From contig VZDJ01000046.1 of the NCBI GenBank assembly GCA_008694505.1, forward strand, positions 1,494,906-1,558,905: DNA of 64,000 nt. The letters are read 5' to 3'. The position numbers and the translations under genes are program-made. Every line of letters starts with the position of its first letter. Within the stretch, counting starts at the first letter, position 1. The DNA comes from Cyanoderma ruficeps. Lineage: Eukaryota > Chordata > Aves > Passeriformes > Timaliidae. Shown piece by piece: positions 23,411 through 33,219 of this stretch. The notes below the pieces were generated by a model that saw only the letters and a program-made list of their open reading frames with translations, made no database searches and was not told the DNA's origin.

Positions 23411-25013
23411 AAGGTTCTGATGGATGATTAAACAGGATGGGCAAAGTCATCATCTTTTCTGGACACTCTGGGGCAAGAGTGTCCTGCTGGATTTCACAGG
23501 ATATTTTGGTATCACATGTAGTGTTAAAACCAGGTGAGACTGTGCTCAGCTGCTCTCTGGGGAAAGACATAATCCATCCAACCTAGATTTTTATAATTAT
23601 TTTCGGTTTTGATTGCAGGGTCTGCAGGGTGGGTCTCTTCTTAATACTCCTCTTAGTGTCAGCCTGTGCAGAACTGGGCAATAACTCGATTTCTCACTGT
23701 CTTCCCAGTGCTTTGGATCACCAGGAAGGCAGTTGAGGAAGAGGAGGAGCTTATAAATCCATCACAGCAGAATTTTTCCCTTGCTCCCAATCACACACGT
23801 GCTGGATCTTGTGCTGGGTGCGGGGATCTGACACGTCAGAGTGTGAGAGGTAACATATGTTAGTCTGAGCTCTCATTCCCCAGCCTCAGGGAGTGCTGGA
23901 ATGTTTATTTGAATTGAGTTGCAGTTATCTCATGTGCTTGGCAATTTCAAACAGTCTGTGCGTGTGTGTGTGTGCAGCACAATCTTTTTACAGATTATTA
24001 AATTAAAAAAAAAAAAGGAAGTAATCTAATCTAATTTTCTGCGTGGCAGAAGTTACTGGTGCATCTTAAATTAACTCCTGTTGAATTAGTACTGGTTTAT
24101 GAGGGAAAAAAAGCACCCAAATTAATGTAAAAACCCCCAGAAGTCAAATTTTCTTGCATGCCTGAAGTCCCTCATATCCCAAAAGTAGTTGTTCCAATTG
24201 GTACAAATTGTCCAATTTGTTCCAACTGGTACACATTGTTCAAAAAAGGCATTTTCATCCAAAAATATGGATTTCGGAAAATAATTTTAGAGCAAATTTA
24301 TATTCTATTTCTGCTTAATCTATATCAATATACCCTTGATATTCTCCACTTTTATTTTGATTAAATATCTGATAATCATGGCAATTTTTGCATCATCAAG
24401 AGAAGGATTGTTGATTTATCACCATTTTTCTTTTAAAAGCAAACACAATCCAAAATTAACTCCTGAAAAAGTGCTTATAAACACATTAAAGAGCACACCA
24501 GTGATTTACAATAATTTCTATTTTCTAACTGCTCTTGTAGGTCCATTTTTCACTATGTAAGTTTTGAATATTTTTCTAAATGTTTGATCAGACTGTGTTT
24601 TGTTGGTTGTTGTGCTGATTGTACCTTAATGGCCGGGTCACTCACTCTGGATTACATTGTGACATCACAGACTATTGTTAACTGAGAATTGCTTTTTGAA
24701 AGCACAAATTATTCCTTTCTTGACCAAATTTATTTATTTAGTTTTGTCATGACACAGGTCACAGCTTTCTAGAGGAATAGGGTAGGTTTTCTGACACAAT
24801 TTGTAAACCCATAAAAGTTTAACAGAGCAATTGATGAGGTGAAAATAGGATCTCTTATTCCTTACAACCTAAACCCAAGAGTGAAGAGTGTGATTCCTGC
24901 TCACCCATCAGTAAAAATTAGTAAAAGGGACCTCAGACCCACAAAAAATATCCATGTGCTGTTTTCTCTAAATGTCTGATTCCCTAAAGTGAGGAGTAAA
25001 ATGAAGCACTCTG
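23411..25013. other. Single-copy stretch, no gene seen
   Basis: It contains a TG microsatellite (23957-23975) and a local imperfect duplication at about 24189-24245 (TTCCAATTGGTACAAATTGT and TTCCAACTGGTACACATTGT). No gene or dispersed repeat recognised. Confidence 0.5.
23957..23975. repeat. (TG)n microsatellite
   Basis: About nine TG steps with a single TGCG interruption. Confidence 0.85.
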
Positions 25014-25312
25014 TGTGATCGCTGAGGCTAGCATGTCCCAGTTTCAGGGACAGAAAGATGAGGCCACACCAGCAGCAGTTCAAGGCAACTATTTATTACA
25101 AAAATCTGACTCCATTTATATACATTTGTACAAAGGTCCAGAGATTGGCCACCACAGGGGCCACCTCCTCAACCTGGATGGTGAATATCACCATCAATCA
25201 TTTCTTCTCTCAGAGGAGAAATATGGAAACATTCTAAAAATACACATTGTTTACCTGACGCTGCATGAGAATCTGCAGCACAAAGACAGAAGGCAGAAAA
25301 TTCAGGGCCACA
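25014..25312 (-). mobile_element. Solo LTR, family E copy 1
   Basis: 299 bp, TGTGATCGCTGAGG at the start and CAGGGCCACA at the end. The 6-bp flanks are ACTCTG and ACTTTG, a target duplication with one change. On the minus strand it has a TATA-like box (TGTATATAAATGG, about 25114-25126) and an AATAAA signal near 25091, so promoter and polyadenylation parts are both visible. Same length and strand as 32915-33213. Class II-like by duplication size (inference). No coding. Confidence 0.9.
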
Positions 25313-25976
25313 ACTTTGAGTGGAAAACATTTTCCTTGTGGAAACTCCAGTCTGGGGCAGAACGGATCTGACACAAATTGGGAAGGGGCAGAGCCCTGCC
25401 ATGGTGAAAGTGCCACACCTGCTGAGTGTGATGCTTTAATCTGCCTTTCCAGCTCAGCTCCTGGAGGAGGAATACCCAGGCAGGCATGAAATCAGGGCTG
25501 GCAGAATTCCCTAGGGAAAAGCTGGCTTTGGGGGTTGGCTGGAAGGCGCAGGACCTGAGTGACGCGGGTTGAGGTGACACCAGTGCAGAAGATGTAGGAA
25601 TACACAGGACAGAGAGTAAAACAGACTTGATTAGCATGGCTGGTTTGATAACCAAGATGCCATGGCAGGAACAAACAGAGCTTTGAAGATTACAGAAGAT
25701 GGGATTAAACCAGTTTATGGGAAGAGGAGAGATTCAATCAACCCCCTGCAAGCAAAGATGTTGTAAAATGTAGAAAATGTTTGTATGACGTTTTAACCAG
25801 ATTATTGTAGTGGAAAATTATTAACCTTCTTGAAATGGTACATAAGCTTTTGGAAAACCTGAGTAAAATAGAATTCTGATCACGGAATCAGTCTTCCCGT
25901 CTCTCCATCCATCCTCAATAACAGGGACGAAGGATTTCTCTTTTATGCTTTCCTGAGGTGGTGGAAAAAGAATTCC
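25313..25976. other. Unassigned stretch, possible plus-strand LTR end
   Basis: The portion at about 25840-25923 (ACATAAGC, then GAGTAAAATAG, GAATTCTGATCAC and a final CAATAACA) resembles the TATA, polyadenylation and U5 end of an LTR on the plus strand. I could not place its left boundary or a target duplication, so no element is called. Confidence 0.3.
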
Positions 25977-26510
25977 TGTCGGACCTTTAAGAGAGACAGA
26001 ACCACTGGGAGATGTCTTAATAATGATGATTTATTGCCTCAGTCTCAAGGAGTGAGAACATCTTCACCTCCTCATACTCCAGGAGTTCATGGCCAGTGGT
26101 CATCAGTGATCACAGGTTACAAGGTCTCTTAAAGATTAATTAGCCAATGAACTACTGCCACAAAGAATGTTTCTACTTTCACACCAACACCTAATTAATT
26201 TGTCTTACACATCTCTGCTGCAGTGTGGACTCTCTTGACCAATCATCTCATGGCACACAAACTTAGGTAGCTACACCTCAAAACTTCTTATTACCTTTAT
26301 AACTACTTCTATATCTTAAACCTTGAACTCTAAAACTTTCCACTACTTGGATTAATGTGTTTCTACCTAAACTGCAAGCTCACATTTTTACTTATGGACT
26401 CTAAACTTGGAAGCCTTTTCCAAGGGTCTCAGGTTGAACCCTGAATTCTTTTTTGTATTTGGGCCTGCATGCACAAGATTTTGAGAATTTTCTGGGCCTG
26501 GAATTGCCAC
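25977..26510 (-). mobile_element. LTR related to family D
   Basis: Plus-strand start TGTCGGACCTTTAAG. An AATAAA signal reads on the minus strand near 26030. The right half parallels family D (GGAAGCCTTTTCC...TCTCAGGTTGAACC against D's GGGAGCCTTTTCT...ATCAGGTCAAATG). GAATTCC flanks both sides (25970-25976 and 26511-26517) and may be the target duplication, although the right end reads CCAC rather than a clean CA. The exact end is therefore uncertain by a few bases. Confidence 0.7.
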
Positions 26511-26534
26511 GAATTCCTGCTTGGGTAGTTCCCT

Positions 26535-26735
26535 CAGCCTCATCAGAGTGGTGATCCACCCCCATTCCCAGATCCATCCCTTCTCTGGACACGCTCCAGC
26601 CCCTCAATATCCTCCTTGTGTCGAGGGGCCTCAAAATCACCCCAGGATTGGAGGTGTGGCCTCACCAGGGACAATCACCTCTCTGCTCCTGCTGGCCACA
26701 CTAATTTTGATTAAAAGCTGACCACATCTTTGATT
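26535..26735 (-). mobile_element. CR1 LINE fragment
   Basis: Antisense CR1 text: TTCTCTGGACACGCTCCAGC, CCTCAATATCCTCCTTGTGT, GGAGGTGTGGCCTCACCAGG and CTCCTGCTGGCCACACTAAT. This is more 5' than the 3' tip fragments elsewhere in the window. Confidence 0.88.
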
Positions 26736-27952
26736 TTTGTGGACTTCCAATGCAACCCATTCTATTTTCTTAAATAAATTCTGTGAATCCCTTGGGGTCT
26801 CAGTGCCAGCACTGAAAAGTTGTCTTAAAAGTACACAAAGAAATTAGTAATCTTAGCAGTGAAATAGTGAACAAAATGTCATTGCTTTTGTTACTGTTGG
26901 ATGAGTTTGTTTATTTATTTAAACTATTTTTAACTGAAGATTTAAGTTCCATTTTGTAACAGCAGTCTCTGAGCTTACACAAATACATGTTTTCATCCAA
27001 AATAAAATGTCACCTTCGGTTCCTGAGGAGTTCGATAGCTGTTGAGAGAAAGAAGAGACTGCATTTTGTTTAGACAGACATGAACATCATCTAGTGAAGG
27101 AAAAACAAATAAAATCAACCGCAGAATGGTTTGGTGATTTATCTTTAGTTTGCAATTCCTCATCCTGTTAAATTTCAGATATTTGGGTCAAAATATTTGC
27201 CACATGCACACAGAGGTTTGCGATGACATTTTGTCTGACTGAAGGAGCCCTAACTTTGGTGTGGAAGCAAGTCATGTTTCCTCAAAGTCATGTTGAGAGG
27301 GACATTGAGTGGTGTCCCTTCAAATGAAATATGAAATTACCTGCAAGCTTTTTATTTATTTATTTGTCTACTTATCTATCTATTTGTCTACTTATTTATT
27401 TATTTGTCTACTTATCTCCTGTGAAGGGAAGAGATCTCCCAGTGTAACCTGCTCCCTGCTACTCATGCTGCGAAATTAATTCAACCTCAGTGACGTAATT
27501 CATCTCTCTATCAGTGTCAGGAAGAATTAAAACATTTTCAAGCTGATAAAGACTGGAAAAAATTATCTCAGACCACGCACCCCTAGACTCCTGCTGATAT
27601 AACACCTACAGTACATTCTGAACTTTGGAATGAGAGTTTTGAGGAATTTTTTTTTTCCATCAGAATATTCACCTTGCTTTGAGTTGACACATCAGATTAC
27701 AACTGACATTATAATTTGTACATTAACACTTAAGGGTCTTCTGACTTTGAATATTACTTTGATAAGTTACTTTTCCTCCAGGTTCTCCAAGGAACTCCTG
27801 GTGAAGAATGGCAGGAACAGCAGGAATTCCCTGCTGGAAAGGATCTGAATATGCATCCCCCTGCTAAGCTAACCCCCATCTATTTCCCATTTGCAGATAC
27901 CAACTCTGCAGAAAGGAAAAGGCAACTTCCTACACCTGCCCTGCCACCTTGC
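26736..27952. other. Single-copy stretch with tetranucleotide repeat
   Basis: No gene. A TTTA/TCTA repeat lies at 27349-27419. A near-palindrome around CAGGAATTCCCTG occurs at about 27818-27837. Confidence 0.5.
27349..27419. repeat. (TTTA/TCTA/TGTC)n imperfect tetranucleotide repeat
   Basis: ATTT, CTAT and GTCTACTT blocks alternate. The segment TTTGTCTACTTAT occurs three times, so the array also has a roughly 24-32 bp secondary period. Confidence 0.9.
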
Positions 27953-28390
27953 TGCAGAAGGACATTTTGGATTGCTGGAGAAGAACATTTTTGATTCCTG
28001 GAGAAGAACATTTTTGATTGCAGCAGAAGTAAAGTTTGGTTTGCTGAAGAACATTTTGGATTGTAACAGAAGGACATTTTTGATTGTAGCAGAAGGACAT
28101 TTTAGATTGCAATAGAAGAACATTTTGGATTGCTGGAGAAGAACATTTTGGATTCCTGGAGAAGAACATTTTTGGATTGCTGAAGAAGAACATTTTCAAT
28201 TGCAGTAGAAGGACATTTTGGATTGTAGCAGAAGGACATTTTAGATTGCAGTAGAAGGACATTTTAGATTGCAGTAGGACATTTTGGATTGTAGCAGAAG
28301 GACATTTTAGATTGCAGTAGAAGAACATTTTGGATTGCAGTAGAAGAACATTTTGGATTGCACAGAAGGATGTTTTGGATTGCTGCAGGA
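27953..28390. repeat. 23-bp minisatellite, about 19 units
   Basis: Units carry GAAGRACATTTTGGATTG plus a short variable end (CAGTA, TAGCA, CTGGA or CCTGGA). Period is 23 bp, with one 21-bp unit near 28279 and one degenerate unit near 28031. Blocks of unit types recur in order (27962-28030 resembles 28120-28195), suggesting multi-unit duplication. On the minus strand no unit frame contains a stop, and because 23 is not a multiple of three the frame 27930-28328 shows a 23-residue period. I regard this as an artefact, not a gene. Confidence 0.95.
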
Positions 28391-28603
28391 AGGAGAAGTG
28401 GTTTCTGAGACCCTGTCAGTGCCTCCCACAGCAGCAAATCCATCCTGGCTCATTCCTTGTGCAAGGGAAGCAGCCCCTGGGGGATGTTGTACCCTTTGCA
28501 TGAGATCTTTTGGAGATCTCAGGACTTTTTGCTGCCTCTGCAGAAGCCTGACAACGAACGTGTGGTTTGATATTTTATTAAATTAATTCTTTGTTGTTAA
28601 CGC
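28391..28603. other. Flank between minisatellite and LTR
   Basis: Unique-looking sequence; nothing recognised. Confidence 0.5.
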
Positions 28604-29255
28604 TGTGGTAGGTTGACACTGTCTGGATGGGCAGCCAAGCCATTCTGAGAGCTCCCTCTTCAAGTGGGCAGGGAAGAGAAAAGATTCCTGAGCTGGGATA
28701 AGGACAGAGACACATCATGGCCAAATGCAGACACAGGCAAAGCAGACTCAAAGTCAGGGATGTTAATTGAATTTATTATCAACAAATTCAGAGCAGGATA
28801 GTGAGAAGTAAAATAAATCTTAAAAACACCTTCCCCCCATTCCTCTCTCCTCCCCACCTGAGGAGATGGAAATGGGGATTGTGGTCATTCCCATGTTGCT
28901 CCTGTCACTTTTTAGGGAGAGGAGCCAGAGTCCTTCCCCTGCCCCATTGTGGGGTCCCTCCCACAGGAGACAGCTGATCTTCACGAGATCTATTATCTGC
29001 CTCACAGTGATGGAGAAAAATATTCCTGCCTTTCATAATCACACGGGAGGTGAGGCAGGAATGACTAAACTGTCTGACCATGCCACAATCACGGATTTAG
29101 GACAAAGGCTGCTCCAGTCACCCAGGCCAAGAGGGGATCCTTGATCATGGGGCAGAGGGGCTGAGGGTAACTGGAGCTGCCTGACTCCCTGGGAGCCCTG
29201 CTGGCTGCTGGAACTGGCCTGCTCTTGAACAAACACTGCTGAGGAGGAGTTCTGA
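28604..29255 (-). mobile_element. ERVL-type LTR, degraded
   Basis: It starts TGTGGTAGGTTGACACTGTC and contains GAGATAAGGACAGAG-like text, AATTGAATTTATTATCAACA (AATAAA on the minus strand) and GTGGGGTCCCTCCCACAGGA. This order matches, from memory, a common avian LTR usually filed under ERVL. The right end is eroded and no target duplication was found. No internal region follows. Confidence 0.75.
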
Positions 29256-29780
29256 CCTTTTCATCTGCTGTTTTGTCTCCCACACAACATTACTGTAGGC
29301 CGTGATTATGTCTGTTCATTTTTTTTCTTCTTGACAGATGGTCTGATACAGCCCTCAACTCTTGACAGCAAAGGAGCAATAGATATTTCTCTGACATCCC
29401 TCTTTATCTTAATTTATTTTACAGTACTTCTGAGTCCCAAAAGTATTATTGTAAAACTTGTTTTAATGGTACCCCTTAAATCCCAAGAATTAAAGTCAGC
29501 TGAAGGAGAATATATGTGATATTTTATTATGATGTTAAGAAGTCTCTCCCAGGTTAAGCAATCTGTTTCACTAATATTCTCCTTCTGCATTTTCATTCTT
29601 TTCTGACTCTGCTGCAGCTTAACAAGATATTTCGATCTGTCAGGTAATTCTTTCTCTCCTTCTTTCCATTTTGACATGTGAATATAAATTATCTTGCTGG
29701 TGGGTTTTGAATAACTTTTAGTTCAAATTCTAGAATTAGGATTTAAAAGCTTAAATGCCATGATAGGGTAAGGGAGAATG
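29256..29780. other. Single-copy stretch, nothing recognised
   Basis: No coding or repeat similarity seen. Confidence 0.5.
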
Positions 29781-30031
29781 ACTTTAAGCTTAAAGAGAGG
29801 AGGTTTAGACTAGAAATTAGGGAGAAATTCTTCCCTGTAAGGGTGGTGAGGCACTGGAACAGCTTTCCAGAGAAGCTGTGGCTGCCCCTGGATCCCTGGA
29901 AGTGTCCAAGGCCAGGCTGGATGGGGCTTGGAACATCCTGGGATAGTGGAAAGTGTCCCTGCCCATGGCAGGGAGTGCAACAAGATGAGTTTTAATGTTC
30001 CTTCCAACCCAAACCATTCTATGACTTCATG
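29781..30031 (+). mobile_element. CR1 LINE 3' fragment
   Basis: Sense CR1 3' end through GGAGAAATTCTTCCCTGTAA, GAGAAGCTGTGGCTGCCCCT and GGAAGTGTCCAAGGCCAGGC to the terminal CCATTCTATGACTTCATG. The terminus is intact; the left end is 5'-truncated. Confidence 0.95.
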
Positions 30032-30784
30032 CTCCTTGTCCCTGATTTTTTCCAAAGGTCATTCCCACCACTCAGTTCCCCTTTGAGGGTTTTTTGGCTT
30101 TGTTAACTCGCGGTTTAAAACCGCTCAGAATGTGCTACAAGCTCTGTGCACTCTGCTAAAACACAAATTAGTCCAGTATTGATTGTACAGGATGGGCATT
30201 GAGGCATCACCTCAGGTAGAGCCCTTGTCTGGTGCTAGAACACACTGTACTGACAATTGGTGCAGCTGAAAACACTGGCCAGGGTTGGCTGGTGCCCTTG
30301 AACTGTGACAGGAGAGCAGCTGGATCAATACATCTGACATATTTCCCATTACCACACTATGGCCAAAGCCATTGTTCACCCTCAGGAATCCCTGTGCTGC
30401 CAGGCTGACGCAGCAGCAAAATGTGGGGAACAGAAACAGGAGCTCTTCAGCAGCTCAGCAAAATAATCTCATCAAGAGGGCAACAGGGAGTGGCTAAAAA
30501 TGAGCTAAGTGGGGGAAAAAACCCACATAACCTCAGCTTCCAGTTTATGTTGTGCCTGCACAACTGCTTCAGTGTCTGCATCACATTTGAATGCTCCTGA
30601 AGTCGGGGGTTTTTGTCTGGAGAAACCTTAAATGCACACCAGCTCTTTTCCTTTTTCATGATGGGAAGTGGAAAACCAATAATATTTAGGCTAGGGAGCC
30701 TAATTCCTATCAATTCACTTGAACTCTTGCTCTCAAGTATCTCTTGGAGCAGTTTTCTTTCTCAATGTCTCTCTTGCTGTGAAG
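30032..30784. other. Single-copy stretch, nothing recognised
   Basis: No coding or repeat similarity recognised. It leads into the CR1 fragment at 30785. Confidence 0.45.
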
Positions 30785-31029
30785 GGCCCAAAACTGACCC
30801 CAGGGTTTGAGGTGTGGCCTCAGCAGTGCCCAGCACAGAGGGACAGTCCCTGCCCTGGTGCTGCTGGCCTCACTTGCTGGCACAGGCCTGGTGTCATTGT
30901 CCTTCTGGGACAACTGGGCACTCCTGGGGTCGTGTTCAGCCCCACATCCAGTAAAGGATGGAGATTCTCCTCAGCCCTCCTTTTGTTGTTGATGTATTTA
31001 CAGAAAACTCTCCTTTTATTCCTGAGTTC
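30785..31029 (-). mobile_element. CR1 LINE fragment, split by LTR D
   Basis: Antisense CR1: CCCAAAACTGACCCCAGGGT, TTGAGGTGTGGCCTCAGCAG, then a more diverged part with TTGTTGTTGATGTATTTAC. It stops at GAGTTC, where the solo LTR inserts. Any continuation right of 31612 is weak. Confidence 0.82.
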
Positions 31030-31606
31030 TGTTGCTTTTTTATCTTCTTTTCTGCCAGAGTTGGGATTAAGTGAGCGAGATGGTGTTTCTTGTTTGGACC
31101 CAGATGTTTATTAGTTCTTATCTATGCTACAGTCTCACAAACTGTGAGTTCTACAGCACTTCTAGCTAACAAACTAAAAAAAATGGGCCCTGTCTCTCTC
31201 TTTTCAAGGCCTTTTAAGGATAAACTGTCCAATTAAGAAATGACACCTAAATTATTTTTACTTTTAACCCAATAACCAACCACTCATGGCCCACAGTGTG
31301 GACTTTTCTATCCAATTACAAAACACCACCCAGAGCCATGAAGAAGGTGAAAAAGAAGGACTCAGCCTCCACCCCAAATTCTCCATCTTGCTTTATATAT
31401 ATTACTGTATTCTAAACCCTTAAACTCCGAGTTTTCTACCCTGTGATATCACACAATTCTATTCAAACCACACACCCATAATCCCAATGCTATCACATAA
31501 TTTAGGAAACTTTCTCCACGACCTCAGGTCAAATGCAGGGTTTGCTTGGGGGTCAGTGCCTGTCAGCACAGAAAGTCTAAAATTCTCAGTGCCCAGGGCT
31601 CCAACA
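31030..31606 (-). mobile_element. Solo LTR, family D copy 2
   Basis: 577 bp from TGTTGCTTTT to GGGCTCCAACA, with a perfect 6-bp target duplication GAGTTC at 31024-31029 and 31607-31612. AATAAA reads on the minus strand near 31110. Collinear with 22781-23345. The two differ at many positions, so they are not a recent duplicate pair. Confidence 0.93.
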
Positions 31607-32908
31607 GAGTTCCACACAAAACTCTGTGCTGGGCTAGGCCTATCTTTTTTTATTATTATTTTTTAAATTCTGTATCTTTTCCTTGCTTTGAATCTTGTGA
31701 GCCACAGGCACTGACCTTGTTTTTGTGCTATTTCTCTGACACTCTGCTGGGACCATGGGAGAGACATTACGAACAATTTACCCACAGAAGTTCCTACTTC
31801 CCAGCAGCTGTGCAGAAATGAAGCCTTAAATTTGCATTTTTTCCAAAGACAACAAAGGTGCTGGAGCCCTGTAACTAAGCCCCTTTTTTATGGGATGATT
31901 TTGTGTTTGGGATGGTTTTTCTCATGGGTCCCACACAGCTGAGGCAGAGGAGAGTGAGGAATCAGGGATCCCAACCAGACTGAATGAGAGTGTTTGAGGC
32001 CGACAGGGGAAATGCAGCTCCCTTTTCTTTCGAGGCATTATGAAATATCCTGCTGTGATTGCCATGTCTTTCATCTCAAGCTGCCTTAGCCTAGCTCTTA
32101 AAGATGAGATATTTTCATAGGTGCACTGATCATGAACATAATTTGTGATGTTGCCCAAAATACAAGAGGAGGAAGAGTGAGGACAGAGTAATATAGGACA
32201 GCATAAATAAAAATAAAGGTTTGTATTAAGTTCTTTAAGTGGCAAATTCTCAGTGAGGAGAAAAAGGGGTCACTTCCCTCCAGGAATGTTGGTTAATGTT
32301 ACTGAGCTCAATAAATTGTTGTGGTATTGCTGGGTGTGATTCTCCTGCCGGATGTTCCCTGTGCAGACATCCTGGGCTTGTATTGCACATCAGACCCACT
32401 CAGGGCAAATTTTTATTAGACCTTCATTAGGTTTAATCGTCTTCAGCTTTCTCTGAGCAGAATATCTGTGATTTTTAGTGGAAATTATACCCCTGCAAGG
32501 ACAATCAACAAACCTACACCCACCTCAGCACTACAGTCTAACACCTCTGAGGTACGTCCTGTCTCCTTAAAATTGTGCACGGAATGAAGAATGAACACAA
32601 ATCAAAGCTTTCATGGTAAGAGAACAAAGCTTCCTCTGAAAGACTTCAGGGCAGATGGCTTGGATTGCTTTGTTCAGGCACTCACCTCCTTGTCCTAATT
32701 TTGGAAAGGAATTGAGGCAAAATCAAGCGGAATCAACGCGGTGAATAAATAATGCCGTGTCTTTATATAGCTTTTCCTATACCCCCGTCTCACAGAGTGC
32801 TCGTGGCAGTGCTATTCCAGGCATTTTGCACCTTATGTAACAGAGCTGTCCTCCTGCTGACTTTGAAATGGATTGCTCTTGGCCTCCAAATCATCTCCTG
32901 ACAGCGCA
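31607..32908. other. Single-copy stretch, nothing recognised
   Basis: It includes a minus frame at 31922-32245 (107 aa) without recognisable features. No repeat family recognised. Confidence 0.5.
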
Positions 32909-32914
32909 CGCCAC

Positions 32915-33213
32915 TGTGATCGCTGAGGCTGGGACTGTCCCAACTTCAGGGACAGAAAGATGAGGCCACCAGCAGCAGTTCAAGGGGACAAACTCTTTAA
33001 TTCAAAAATCTGACTCCATTTATATACATTTGTACAAAGGTCAAGAGATTGGCTACACAGGTTGCCACCTCTCTAACCTGGATGGTGGACATCGCCATCA
33101 ATCAATTCTTCTCTCAGAGAACTATGTAAACATTCCAAAAATACACATTTTTTACATGAAGCTGCGTGAGAATTTGCAGCACAAAGATGGAAGGCAGAAA
33201 ATTCAGGGCGACA
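32915..33213 (-). mobile_element. Solo LTR, family E copy 2
   Basis: 299 bp, exactly the length of copy 1. Ends TGTGATCGCTGAGG and CAGGGCGACA. A perfect 6-bp target duplication CGCCAC lies at 32909-32914 and 33214-33219. The minus-strand TATA-like box (TGTATATAAATGG) is intact near 33014-33026. The polyadenylation hexamer differs from copy 1 at the matching place (plus strand TTTAATTC), so it may be mutated. No coding. Confidence 0.95.
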
Positions 33214-33219
33214 CGCCAC

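Noticed and set aside
27930..28328. 132-residue periodic minus-strand frame, considered as a repeat protein
   Set aside because: It is the 23-bp tandem array read through three frames in turn; openness follows from the unit lacking stops.
27953..28390. CRISPR-like repeat/spacer pattern
   Set aside because: There are no unique spacers, units are contiguous and degenerate, and the genome is a vertebrate's.
25014..33213. Full-length provirus bounded by the two E-family LTRs
   Set aside because: The target duplications differ (ACTCTG/ACTTTG versus CGCCAC on both sides of the second), and the interior is CR1, other LTRs and minisatellite with no gag, pol or env.
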